Positions 26,299-34,376 of a stretch of 64,000 bases of DNA are shown here, one piece after another. Origin of the DNA: Streptomyces sp. XD-27 (GTDB lineage Bacteria; Actinomycetota; Actinomycetes; Streptomycetales; Streptomycetaceae); assembly GCF_030553055.1 (NCBI RefSeq), contig NZ_CP130713.1:2604001-2668000 (forward strand), read 5' to 3'. Each line of letters starts with the position of its first letter. Within the stretch, counting starts at the first letter, position 1. The notes beneath the pieces were generated by a model. That model was not told where the DNA came from, made no database searches, and worked only from the letters and a program-made list of their open reading frames with translations. The position numbers were made by a program, and so were the translations under genes.

Positions 26299-27669
26299 TC
26301 ACCCGACGGCCGAGGCCAGCCGGGCCACCGCGTCGTCCGGCCCCGGCATGGCCAGCATCTCGCCGCGGAGCCGCTCCGCGGCCGCGGCGTAGCGCGGCTG
26401 CTCCACCAAGGCGAACAGATTGTCGATCAGGTGTGTCTCCGCGGTGGCGGGCCGGGCGGCGGGCGCCGGCCCCGGCGGGCCGGGTGGGCGCCGGGGGCCG
26501 CCGCCCGGTGGTATCCACACCCGTGCGACCCCCACGCGCGCCAGCTGTGCGGCGTTGAGCCGCTGCTCGGGACGGGGCGGCACGATCAACTGCGGAACGC
26601 CGGTCAGCGCCGCCGTGAGCGCGGCGCCCCCGCTGCCCTGGTGCAGTACGGCACGGCAACCGGGCAGCAGCACGTGCAGCGGCCCCGCGGCGCTCCCCGT
26701 CCGGATGATCCGTATCCCGCGCGCCTCGACCTGCCGCACCACCGACCGCACCGGTTCCGGTAGGCCCGCCGGATCGTCCCAGGCCACGCAGACGCGCGGC
26801 CCGGCGAACGCCCGGCGGACCACCCCGTCCGACGCGCGGCCGTACGCCGCGCTCCCCGGTGGGCCGCCTGGGTCACGAGGCCGCGCGTCGCCCCGCGTCC
26901 CGGCCGGGGAGCCGTCGCGCGAGGCGCCGGAAGCGGTGCCGCGGAGCGGTCCGGGCCTGGTGCCGGGATGCCTGTCGTACCGGCCCGCCATGTGCCGCAG
27001 CCGCGCCGCCGTCGCCGGATCCAGGGGCGGCGGGACGAACCGTACGCGCAGTCGGCGTTCCGCGGACGGCAGCGCCATACTCGGCGGGCACGGGTCGAGC
27101 CACAGGTCCGGCTCGGTGGCCGGGTCGGCGCCGTACCGCTCCAGCAGGCGGGCGAAGCCCGGCAGCGGGGGTCCGTCGAGGCGGTGGCGGTCCAGCCGGA
27201 TGATCGCGGCGCTCCCGGAGAGCTGGCTGACGGCGGGCGCGCCCAGCACGGCGGCGGCGACGATGCCCGCGTACGAGCTCGCGTCGTGGACGACGAGATC
27301 GGGCTCCCAGCAGCGCGCGAAGGCGACCAGGTCCGGGGCCATCGCCTCGGCCGCGCGCAGCCGTGCGGCGGCTGTCGCCCGGAGCACGGCGTGCTGGGCG
27401 CCGGTCAGCGAAGCGGGGTGCAGCGGCCAGTTGTCGGGCCAGACTCCTGGCAAGCCCGGCAGCGCCATCGGCGCCGCCCCGCGCGGCGAGACGGCCGCGA
27501 GCTGCGGGCCGACGAGTACGGCGAGCAGTCCGGCGCGGGCGACGGCCTCGGCACACCCCGGCGGCACCGCGACCCGTACCCCGTGCCCCGCCGCGACGAA
27601 GGAACGCGCCAGCGGCAGCAGCGGGGCGAGACGGCCGCCGGCGGACCGGGTGGTGAACAGAACGCGCAC
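26299..27669 (-). CDS. GT1 (macrolide-type) glycosyltransferase
   Basis: A GT-B fold glycosyltransferase of 456 residues related to enzymes that glycosylate antibiotics. The N-terminal acceptor domain begins MRVLFTTRSAGGRLAPLLPL. The C-terminal donor domain has ILPGCRAVLHQGSGGAALTAAL, where the usual HGGAGT motif reads HQGSGG, and LIVPPRPEQRLNAAQLARVG where the nucleotide-sugar is bound. A disordered Arg/Gly/Pro insertion sits between the domains (about 230-285). No sugar biosynthesis genes are nearby, so a common donor such as UDP-glucose is likely. It may tailor the RiPP made by the downstream cluster; that is inference. Confidence 0.8.
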   Translation of the reverse strand: MRVLFTTRSAGGRLAPLLPLARSFVAAGHGVRVAVPPGCAEAVARAGLLAVLVGPQLAAVSPRGAAPMALPGLPGVWPDNWPLHPASLTGAQHAVLRATAAARLRAAEAMAPDLVAFARCWEPDLVVHDASSYAGIVAAAVLGAPAVSQLSGSAAIIRLDRHRLDGPPLPGFARLLERYGADPATEPDLWLDPCPPSMALPSAERRLRVRFVPPPLDPATAARLRHMAGRYDRHPGTRPGPLRGTASGASRDGSPAGTRGDARPRDPGGPPGSAAYGRASDGVVRRAFAGPRVCVAWDDPAGLPEPVRSVVRQVEARGIRIIRTGSAAGPLHVLLPGCRAVLHQGSGGAALTAALTGVPQLIVPPRPEQRLNAAQLARVGVARVWIPPGGGPRRPPGPPGPAPAARPATAETHLIDNLFALVEQPRYAAAAERLRGEMLAMPGPDDAVARLASAVG

Positions 27670-27686
27670 GAGTCCCCCTTCCGTGC

Positions 27687-27805
27687 GGATCAGCGGTACG
27701 GATCAGCGGTTTGGACCAGCCGCGCGAACCAGCGGTGCGGAACAGCGGTTTGGATCAGCCGCGCGGATCAGCGGCACGAACCAGCGGGTACGGATCAGCG
27801 GGCAC
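27687..27805. repeat. Nine-unit 13/14-bp tandem repeat
   Basis: Nine consecutive copies of GGATCAGCGGTNN (consensus GGAYCAGCSGNNN, seven of 13 bases and two of 14) fill the space between the glycosyltransferase start and the end of the monooxygenase-like gene, running over that gene's stop codon (27795-27797). Confidence 0.85.
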
Positions 27806-28415
27806 GACCGGCCGCCTGGACCGCGGTGAGGTGCACGGCGGACTCCGCCGCGCCGGTGGCGGGGGCGGACCGGCGGGCGGCCCGCCAGGCGTCGGCGGTG
27901 ACCCACCAGGTGACGAAGAGGTAGGCACCGGGCTTGATCAGCGACCTGGTCAGGTCGGCGTGGAGGAATCCCTCGCGGTCGCACAGGTCCGTCATGAACG
28001 CGGCGTAGGCGCGGTCGAATTCGCCGAGGTTCATGCCCTCGGCGACCAGCCATTCCACGACGAGCGCGGGAGCCCCCTCGGAGATGTCGTTGTCGCCCGA
28101 GCGCAGCACGTTGCGCGACGGATCGACCTCCACCTCGGCCAGCGACCGGAACTCCCGCGCGTGGGCCTGGAACCTCGGGCTGCTGCGGGCGCGCTGGAAG
28201 CTCTCCGGATTGCGCCAGCGGCTGAGGTCGACGTACGTGGCGGGGCAGTCGGCGAGCCGCACCGCCTGGTGCGAGTCGAAGCCCGGTTGGGCGCGGAGCC
28301 AGGACGCGTGGTGGCCGAAGTGGCGCTCGAACTCCTCGTCCCGGTCGGGGTGATGGAGGGTGAAGGTGGTGACGACGGTGAACAGTCCGGTGGAGTGCCG
28401 CAGGGGGCCGGGCAT
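27795..28415 (-). CDS. SchA/CurD-like tandem antibiotic-monooxygenase-fold protein
   Basis: A protein of 206 residues with two ferredoxin-like repeats of the antibiotic biosynthesis monooxygenase (ABM) type. The first spans about 10-100 (FTVVTTFTLHHPDRDEEFERH, then YVDLSRWRNPESFQRA), the second about 110-190 (ALVVEWLVAEGMNLGEF, then YLFVTWWVTADAWRAA). The arrangement resembles SchA/CurD and WhiE ORF I proteins of aromatic polyketide clusters, whose biochemical role is not settled. A terminator-like hairpin separates it from the SARP gene. It lies upstream of the glycosyltransferase on the same strand and may share its transcript. Confidence 0.75.
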   Translation of the reverse strand: MPGPLRHSTGLFTVVTTFTLHHPDRDEEFERHFGHHASWLRAQPGFDSHQAVRLADCPATYVDLSRWRNPESFQRARSSPRFQAHAREFRSLAEVEVDPSRNVLRSGDNDISEGAPALVVEWLVAEGMNLGEFDRAYAAFMTDLCDREGFLHADLTRSLIKPGAYLFVTWWVTADAWRAARRSAPATGAAESAVHLTAVQAAGRAR

Positions 28416-28468
28416 GGCGGTGCCGCCTTCCGTCAGCGGGGCCTGGTCGTCGGGTGCGGTCGAACCAC

Positions 28469-28512
28469 CACGGCTCCGCTCTCCCGCGCGGGGAACGGGG
28501 AGCGGAGCCGTG
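28469..28512 (-). terminator. Terminator hairpin after the SARP gene
   Basis: A perfect 13-bp stem (28469-28481 with 28500-28512), 48 bases beyond the SARP stop. It separates the regulator transcript from the monooxygenase-like gene. Confidence 0.75.
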
Positions 28513-28559
28513 ACCGACCCGGCGGGGGAGGGTGTGCCGGGACGTATCAGGGTGGCCCG

Positions 28560-29384
28560 TCAGGCGGCGAACAGATCCAGCACCGGCCGCCGCCACCCGC
28601 CGCCCAGGTCCAGGTCGAGGGCGGGATCGGAGGCGAGGACGGCCTGTTGGAGCTTCCGCAGCCGCGGCGAGGGTTCGAGGCCGAGATCCTCCACCAGACG
28701 CGAGCGCAGTCCCTGGTAGACCTCCAGCGCCTGCCACGGGCGTCCCGCGCGGTAGAGCGCCGCCATGCACTGGGCGTGCAGCCCCTCGTGCAGCGGGTGA
28801 CGGGCCGTCAGCTCGGTCAGCTCGGTCAGCAGCGCCGCATGGCGGCCCAGGCGCAGGTCGGCCTCGATCCGGCGCTCCAGGACGCCGAGCCTGCTCTCCT
28901 CGAGCCGGGCCACCTCGATCTCCAGGATGGGGCCGACCCGCACGTCCACCAGGGCGGGGCCGCGCCAGACCGCCAGGGCCTCACTGAACAGCAGGGACGC
29001 CTCCCCGTCGTCCCCCGCGTCCAGCGCGTCGTTGCCCGCGGCCACCAGACGGTCGTATTCATGGACGTCCACCGCGCCCGGTTCGGCCTCCAGGAGATAT
29101 CCCCCGTAGCGGGTGGCCAGGACCGCCTTGGACGCCTGCGGGGCCTGCGGCCCGTACGCGGCGGCCAGCCGGCGGCGGAGCTGGAGGATGTACGTCTGGA
29201 GTGTGGTGAGCGCGCTGCGTGGCATATCCGCGCCCCAGATCTCCTCCATCAGAGTGGGAACCGGCAGCATCTGGTTGGCGTAGACGGACAGCAGTGCAAG
29301 GATCTGCCGCGGCTTCCCCGCGCTGGGCACGATCGATTGACCGCACGCCTCGACGCTGAGCGGGCCCAACAGCTTGATGTCCAT
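28560..29384 (-). CDS. SARP-family pathway activator (AfsR/DnrI/RedD type)
   Basis: A Streptomyces antibiotic regulatory protein of 274 residues, the minimal SARP size. The N-terminal OmpR-like winged helix covers about 1-95 (LLGPLSVEACG, QTYILQLRRRL, YGGYLLE). The bacterial transcriptional activation domain covers about 100-250 (VDVHEYDRLVAAG, PLHEGLHAQCMAALYRAGRPWQALEVY). SARPs recruit RNA polymerase at direct repeats near the -35 region. It is divergent from the RiPP precursor gene with a 266-base shared region, which strongly suggests that the precursor and cyclodehydratase are its targets. ATG 29384 is preceded by GGAGG. Confidence 0.92.
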   Translation of the reverse strand: MDIKLLGPLSVEACGQSIVPSAGKPRQILALLSVYANQMLPVPTLMEEIWGADMPRSALTTLQTYILQLRRRLAAAYGPQAPQASKAVLATRYGGYLLEAEPGAVDVHEYDRLVAAGNDALDAGDDGEASLLFSEALAVWRGPALVDVRVGPILEIEVARLEESRLGVLERRIEADLRLGRHAALLTELTELTARHPLHEGLHAQCMAALYRAGRPWQALEVYQGLRSRLVEDLGLEPSPRLRKLQQAVLASDPALDLDLGGGWRRPVLDLFAA

Positions 29385-29650
29385 GGATCCGTACCTCCGT
29401 CACCCGTCATACATCAGTCGGATGCCCCCTGGCCGCGCTCCGCCATCGAGGCATATACGAGCCTCGCGCGCGGGCGGTGTGCCGGGCCAGTGCCGGATTC
29501 CCGATCTCGGCATGAATCCTGGGTGGCGGTCGCCATGACAAGCTCACACCCTGGTGATGAAGGAGTCACTGGTCCGCGGTGCGTTCCTCACCACGGGCAT
29601 CACCCGGGCTCCTTTGCCACGACCAGTGCGCACTCGAGGAGATGTCCCCC
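29385..29650. promoter_or_regulatory. Divergent promoter region between SARP and RiPP precursor
   Basis: This stretch contains no convincing ORF. It holds an inverted repeat CGAGGC/GCCTCG around ATATACGA (29447-29466) and two related GGATTCC and GAATCC words near 29496-29520. A ribosome site GAGGAG (29636-29641) precedes the precursor. SARP heptamer repeats could not be assigned confidently. Confidence 0.5.
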
Positions 29651-29821
29651 ATGAACAGCGCCATCGCGACCCCACCGCCCAGCCGTTCGGCAGGTGAGCA
29701 GAACCAGCCGCTCGAGCCGGTCCGTCTCGCCGAAGCCGATCTCGTGATCGAGGACCTTACCGCGGACCCCTGGCCCACCCCGCCGCCCGGCATCTGCATC
29801 TGCACCGTCGGCGACCGCTGA
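29651..29821 (+). CDS. RiPP precursor peptide (azol(in)e-containing peptide, core ICICTVGDR)
   Basis: A 56-residue peptide directly before the fused cyclodehydratase, with TGATG overlap (stop and next start share 29821). The leader is acidic and Leu-rich (PVRLAEADLVIEDLTADP), as expected for binding an E1-like/RRE domain. A Pro-rich hinge WPTPPPG precedes a nine-residue tail ICICTVGDR, whose two Cys and one Thr are candidate azoline sites. GAGGAG at 29636-29641 is nine bases before ATG 29651; the in-frame ATG 29642 would abut the ribosome site. No Ser is in the tail. Product identity and cleavage site are inferred; the peptide could also end in the unusual acidic GDR. Confidence 0.75.
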   Translation: MNSAIATPPPSRSAGEQNQPLEPVRLAEADLVIEDLTADPWPTPPPGICICTVGDR

Positions 29822-32286
29822 TGGGGATGCTGCGCTTCGCACCGCACCTGACGGTCGAGCCGGTCCCGGGCGAGGCCGTCTACCTGGTCTCGGAGCGCAG
29901 CGTCACGGCCCTGCACGGCGGCTACGCGGCCGCGCTCGCGCCCCTGATCGACGGCACCCGGGACCTGGCCCGGGTGCTGGCCGACGCGGCGCACGCGGTC
30001 CCGGCCGAGGAGGGCGCGCGGATCGTCGACCGATTACGCGCGGCGGGCCTGGTGTACGAGAGCGACCGGGCGCCCGGCCCACGGGACGCCTTCTGGTCGC
30101 TGGCGTGGGGCGCCCCGGCCGCCGCGTCCACCGGAACCACCGGAACCACCGGAACCACCGGAACAACCAGAACAACCAGAACCACGGCAACCACCAGAAC
30201 CACCGGAACCACGGCAACCACCGGAACCACGGCCGAAACCGCGGATCAGCCTGCCGCCACCGTCGTCCTCGGCTCCACCGACCCGGCCGACGCGCAACGG
30301 GCGCTGCGGGCGGCGGGGCTGCGCCCGGTGCCGAAACCGGACGAGGCCGCCCTGACCATGGTGGTCTGCGACGACTACCTCGACCCCGCCCTGGCCGAGG
30401 TCGACACGGAACACCGTACGGCAGGGCGCAGTTGGCTGCCCGTCAAGCCGGTCGGCACCACGATCTGGATCGGGCCCTTCCTCGGCGACGCGGACGGGCC
30501 CTGCTGGTCCTGTCTGGCCGAGCGCCTGTGGCGGGGGCGGCGGGCCGAGGCCCACCTGCTCGGGCGGTCGGGGCGATGCGCCCCGGTGCCGCGCCCGCCC
30601 GCCGCGCTGAACGCGAGCCGGGCCACGGCGCTCCAGTTGACCGCCGTTCAAGCAGCGGGGTGGCTGGCCGGGCACCGGCACCCCGGCCAGTCCGCGCTGT
30701 GGACGCTGGACTGCCTCACCGGCGCCGGGGAACGGCATCCGGTGCGGCGCCGTCCGCAGTGTCCCGCGTGCGGAGATCCGGGGCTGGTCGCGGACCGGGT
30801 ACGGGCGCCCTTCACGCTGCCGTCAGCACCGTCCGCAGGCCCGGCGCCCTCCCCCGGGCCACCGGCCGATGCGGCGCCCTCCTCCGAGCCGTCCGCCCGC
30901 CGTCTGCTGGACACGTACGCCCATCTGATCGATCCGCTCACCGGGCTGGTGTCCGAGATCAGCCGCGATCCGCGCGGTCCCACCTTCCTCAACTGCTTCC
31001 ACGCGCGCCACCGCCCCGCGCCGGAGCCGCCAGGAACGCCAGGAACGCCGGGAACACCGAAGCCGCCGGGACCGCTGGAAACGCCGGGGCCCGTCAGCCC
31101 GGCCGCGCGGCCCGGTCTCGACGGCGTACGGGCCGGGCTGCGCGCCGCAGCCCACGGCAAGGGGGCCACGTCCGTGCAGGCCAGAGCCAGTGCCCTGGCC
31201 GAGGCGCTGGAGCACCACAGCGGCCGCTTCGCGGGCGACGAGCCGCGGCGGCGGGCGCGCCTGCGCGACCTGGAGCCGGGCAGCGCGGTCCATCCGGACC
31301 TGGTGCAGCTGTACGCCGAGCGGCAGTTCGCCGACCGCGACCGCTGGAACGCGGCCCACGCGCCGCAGCACCAGGTGTGCGATCCGTTCGATCCGGACGC
31401 GGAGATCGACTGGACGCCCGTGTGGTCGGTGACCGCCGGACGGCACCGGCTGATGCCCACCGCGCTGCTGTACTACGACGTCCCGCAGCCGCCCGGTCGG
31501 CGCTACTGCCTGGCCACGTCCAACGGCGCGGCGGCGGGCGGCGATCCGGCCGACGCCGTCGTGCGGGGCTTCCTGGAGCTGGTGGAGCGGGACGCGGTCG
31601 CGCTGTGGTGGTACAACCGCACCCGCCAGCCGGGGCTCGACCTCGACGCCTTCACCGCCCCCGGCGACACCTGGATCGGACGGCTGCGGCAGGTGCACGC
31701 CGAGTTGCACCGCGAGGTGTGGGCCCTGGACCTGACCGCCGACCTGGGCGTCCCGGTGGTCGCCGCGCTCTCCCGCCGTACGGACAAGGCGGCGGAGGAC
31801 ATCACCCTCGGGTTCGGCGCGCACTTCGACCGGCGGACCGCGCTGCGCCGGGCGCTGGCCGAGCTCAACCAGATGCTGCCGCCGGTGGTCCACGCGTGCG
31901 CCGACGGTTCCGGATACGACACCGCGGACCCCGACGCGCTGCGCTGGTTCCGCACGGCCACCGTGGCCGGGCAGCCCTATCTGGCGCCGGATCCGGCCGG
32001 GGCGCCGCCGAGCGGGCGGGGGTCCGGTGGCACGGCGTACGGCGCGGCCTCCGGCGGCCTCGGCGCCGTACGGGGGATCGTGCGCGCGCACGGCCTGGAG
32101 CTGCTCGTCCTGGACCAGACGCGCCCTGACGTCGGGCTGCCGGTCGTCAAGGTGTGCGTCCCCGGACTGCGGCCGCACTGGGCGCGGTTCGCGCCCGGAC
32201 GCCTCTTCGACGTACCCGTGAGGCTGGGCCGCGTCGCCGCTCCCACGGCGTACGAAAGCCTCAACCCCATTCCGTTGTTCATGTGA
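29821..32286 (+). CDS. Fused TOMM cyclodehydratase (RRE/E1-like plus YcaO)
   Basis: A protein of 821 residues in the layout of fused azoline cyclodehydratases (PatD/LynD type). An N-terminal winged-helix leader-binding domain (about 5-90) is followed by a Thr/Gly repeat linker (101-140) and an E1-like domain (145-340) with a zinc tetrathiolate, Cys228/Cys231 (CWSC) and Cys314/Cys317 (CPAC). The YcaO domain (about 365-821) has ATP-site segments SALAEALEHH and GFLELVERDA. The C-terminus is NPIPLFM, a shortened form of the PxPxP tail of cyclodehydratases. Codon 72 (30034) is TTA. It should convert Cys or Thr of the preceding peptide to azolines. No FMN dehydrogenase or protease gene is adjacent. 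Confidence 0.88.
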   Translation: MGMLRFAPHLTVEPVPGEAVYLVSERSVTALHGGYAAALAPLIDGTRDLARVLADAAHAVPAEEGARIVDRLRAAGLVYESDRAPGPRDAFWSLAWGAPAAASTGTTGTTGTTGTTRTTRTTATTRTTGTTATTGTTAETADQPAATVVLGSTDPADAQRALRAAGLRPVPKPDEAALTMVVCDDYLDPALAEVDTEHRTAGRSWLPVKPVGTTIWIGPFLGDADGPCWSCLAERLWRGRRAEAHLLGRSGRCAPVPRPPAALNASRATALQLTAVQAAGWLAGHRHPGQSALWTLDCLTGAGERHPVRRRPQCPACGDPGLVADRVRAPFTLPSAPSAGPAPSPGPPADAAPSSEPSARRLLDTYAHLIDPLTGLVSEISRDPRGPTFLNCFHARHRPAPEPPGTPGTPGTPKPPGPLETPGPVSPAARPGLDGVRAGLRAAAHGKGATSVQARASALAEALEHHSGRFAGDEPRRRARLRDLEPGSAVHPDLVQLYAERQFADRDRWNAAHAPQHQVCDPFDPDAEIDWTPVWSVTAGRHRLMPTALLYYDVPQPPGRRYCLATSNGAAAGGDPADAVVRGFLELVERDAVALWWYNRTRQPGLDLDAFTAPGDTWIGRLRQVHAELHREVWALDLTADLGVPVVAALSRRTDKAAEDITLGFGAHFDRRTALRRALAELNQMLPPVVHACADGSGYDTADPDALRWFRTATVAGQPYLAPDPAGAPPSGRGSGGTAYGAASGGLGAVRGIVRAHGLELLVLDQTRPDVGLPVVKVCVPGLRPHWARFAPGRLFDVPVRLGRVAAPTAYESLNPIPLFM
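30128..30238 (+). repeat. 9-bp ACC-GGA-ACC minisatellite within the cyclodehydratase gene
   Basis: About a dozen copies of GGAACCACC with A/G variants encode TGTT/RTT/ATT units, forming a flexible Thr/Gly/Arg linker between the leader-binding and E1-like domains. Period 9 keeps the frame when copies are gained or lost. Confidence 0.85.
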
Positions 32287-32380
32287 TCCTCAAGCCTCCT
32301 TCCGTTCCCACCTCCGCGGCTGTGGAGATCGGATACTCTCGGGCAAGCCACCTCATACGGCACAACCATCCGGAGGATGC

Positions 32381-33640
32381 GTGCAGGGCAATCCCGTGCC
32401 CGATGACGCCGGGCACGCCGCGGAGACACACCAGGACGACCTCGCGCCGCGCATGGCCGTGATCATCACCGCGGTCGTCCTCCTCGGCTACTTCACCGTC
32501 GCGGTCACCTACGTCGTCGACGCGCACCCCTCCGCGAAGGCCCTCGACGCGGCCTTGCTGATGCTGACCCTGCTGCCCGCCCTCGCCGTTCTGCTGGCCC
32601 TCCAACTCGCCCATTCCTTCCCCGGGCTGGCGCCTCGGCTGAGCGGCGCCCGGCACTGGACCCTGGGGCTCCAGGCACTGCTGACGTTCCTCCCCTTCGC
32701 CGTCTTCAAGCACGCCTGGCTGGGCACACCGGGGTTCCTGGCCGGATCGGCGCTGCTGGTGCTGCGGTCCCCGCTGTCCTGGATCGCCTTCGGCGGGATC
32801 ATGGCGACCACCGATGTGCTGCTGTTCCAGGTGGGCTTCGGGTGGGGCGAGGTGGCGTACACCACCGTGTCCACCGCGCTGACCGGCCTGGTGGTCTTCG
32901 GGCTGTCCCGGCTGACCGGTCTGGTCTCCGAGGTCTACCGGTCGCGCGCCGAGCTGGCCCGGCTGGCCATCGCGCAGGAGCGGCTCCGGTTCGCCCGCGA
33001 CGTCCACGACCTGCTGGGCTACAGCCTCTCCACGATCACGCTCAAGTGCGAGCTGGTACACCGCCTGGTGCCCGAGCAGAACTCCCGCGCGCGGCAGGAG
33101 CTGCACGAGATCCTGGAGGCGTCCCGGCAGGCCCTCGCGGACGTGCGGACCGTGGCGCGCGGCTACCGCCGGATGTCCCTGACCGCGGAGGCGGGCACGG
33201 CCCAGTCCATGCTCGCGGCGGTCGGCATCCACACCACCACCCGACTGGAGTGCGGGGAGCTGCCGAACCTGGTGGACACGGTGCTGGCGAGCGTGCTGCG
33301 CGAGGGGCTGACCAACGTACTGCGGCACAGCAAGGCCCAGCACTGCACGATCGAGGCGCTGCGCGGGGACCGTACGGTGCGGCTGACCCTGGCCAACGAC
33401 GGTGTGGGCAAGCCGTCCACGATCCTGCGCTGCGACGGTGCCGACGGCGCCGACGGCGGGAGCGGGCTGGGCAACCTCACGGCCCGGATGGAGCACCTGG
33501 GCGGGCGGCTGAGCGCGGGGGTGCGCCCCGACGGCTGGTTCGAGCTGACGGCCGAGCTGGATCCCGCCGGGGTGCCGGGGCCCGGCGGCGGGCAGGACCG
33601 GGGCGCCGAGGACGAGTACGGACCGGCGGTCACGGCCTGA
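32381..33640 (+). CDS. NarL-type (HisKA_3) membrane sensor kinase
   Basis: A sensor kinase of 419 residues, DesK-like. Five or so hydrophobic segments (about 25-175) form the membrane sensor; a coiled helix leads to the dimerisation domain with His209 in RFARDVHDLLG, and the HATPase domain has the N-box REGLTNVLRHS and GSGLGNLTARM. The start is GTG 32381 close behind GGAGGA (32372-32377). It lies 94 bases after the cyclodehydratase and converges with a LuxR-type regulator gene at 33756, its presumed partner. It could sense the RiPP product or envelope stress; neither is shown by sequence. Confidence 0.88.
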   Translation: MQGNPVPDDAGHAAETHQDDLAPRMAVIITAVVLLGYFTVAVTYVVDAHPSAKALDAALLMLTLLPALAVLLALQLAHSFPGLAPRLSGARHWTLGLQALLTFLPFAVFKHAWLGTPGFLAGSALLVLRSPLSWIAFGGIMATTDVLLFQVGFGWGEVAYTTVSTALTGLVVFGLSRLTGLVSEVYRSRAELARLAIAQERLRFARDVHDLLGYSLSTITLKCELVHRLVPEQNSRARQELHEILEASRQALADVRTVARGYRRMSLTAEAGTAQSMLAAVGIHTTTRLECGELPNLVDTVLASVLREGLTNVLRHSKAQHCTIEALRGDRTVRLTLANDGVGKPSTILRCDGADGADGGSGLGNLTARMEHLGGRLSAGVRPDGWFELTAELDPAGVPGPGGGQDRGAEDEYGPAVTA

Positions 33641-33669
33641 CCGTACGGACCGGCGGTCACGGCCTGACC
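33616..33669. repeat. Perfect 27-bp tandem duplication at the kinase gene end
   Basis: GTACGGACCGGCGGTCACGG plus CCTGACC occurs at 33616-33642 and again at 33643-33669 without mismatch. Each copy carries a TGA; the first is the kinase stop. Confidence 0.85.
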
Positions 33670-33755
33670 GCACGCCTCAGGACGCCTGGCCGCCACTCTG
33701 AACACCTGGCCTGGCGCCTGACTACGGCCGCTACAGCTGTTACGGCTGCTACGGC

Positions 33756-34361
33756 TCAGAGCCAGCCGGCCTCGCGGGCGATGCGGATCGCGTCCACCCG
33801 GTTGCGGGCGTTCAGCTTGGTCACGACGGAGGTCAGATAGTTCCGCACGGTGCCTGCCGACAGGTAGAGCCGGGCCGCGATCTGCGCCGCGCCCTCGCCC
33901 TCGGAGGCGAGCAGCAGCACCTCGCGCTCCCGTGGCGTCAGCGGCTCCGGCTCGTTGTCCAGCGCCGCCAGCACGAGCTGCTGGTCCATCACCCGCTCGC
34001 CCCTGGCGACGGCCCTGATCGCCTGGCTGAGCGCGTCGGGGCTGCTGTCCTTGAGCAGGAAGCCGGAGACGCGTGCGGCCAGCGCCCGGCGCAGGTTCCC
34101 CGGCCTGCCCAGGCTGGTCAGCATCATGGTGCGGCACTCGGGGACGGCGGTGTGCAGCGCGGCGGCGGCGGTCAGACCGTCCATGCCGGGCAGATCGATG
34201 TCGAGTACGGCGACGTCGGGCCGGAGTTCCGTGGCACGCGGCAGGATGTCGGAGCCGTTGGACAGCTCGGCCACCACTTCGATGTCGGGTTCCAGCTCCA
34301 GCAGCGCGACGAGCGCCTGCCGCAGCATCCGCATATCCTCAGCGATGAGAACCCTGACCAC
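33756..34361 (-). CDS. NarL/LuxR-family response regulator (DesR-like)
   Basis: A response regulator of 201 residues. The receiver has VLIAEDMRMLR at the start, the phosphoacceptor Asp54 in AVLDIDLPGMDG, and FLLKDSSP with the conserved lysine. The C-terminal LuxR helix-turn-helix begins LTPREREVLLLA and ends SVVTKLNARNRVDAIRIA. The start is GTG 34361. It converges with the kinase at 32381-33640, an unusual opposed arrangement for a pair. A 50-codon ORF ends 15 bases upstream on the same strand and could be its operon partner. Confidence 0.9.
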   Translation of the reverse strand: MVRVLIAEDMRMLRQALVALLELEPDIEVVAELSNGSDILPRATELRPDVAVLDIDLPGMDGLTAAAALHTAVPECRTMMLTSLGRPGNLRRALAARVSGFLLKDSSPDALSQAIRAVARGERVMDQQLVLAALDNEPEPLTPREREVLLLASEGEGAAQIAARLYLSAGTVRNYLTSVVTKLNARNRVDAIRIAREAGWL

Positions 34362-34376
34362 GTCGCCCCCCGAACG

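Noticed and set aside
27687..27805. CRISPR-like array
   Set aside because: Units are contiguous 13-14-bp tandem repeats without unique spacers, and no cas gene is present; the Cas4-like nuclease belongs to another operon.
28416..28770. Extension of the ABM-like gene to 28770
   Set aside because: The longer frame is a different frame crossing the SARP terminator, and ATG 28415 matches the domain start.
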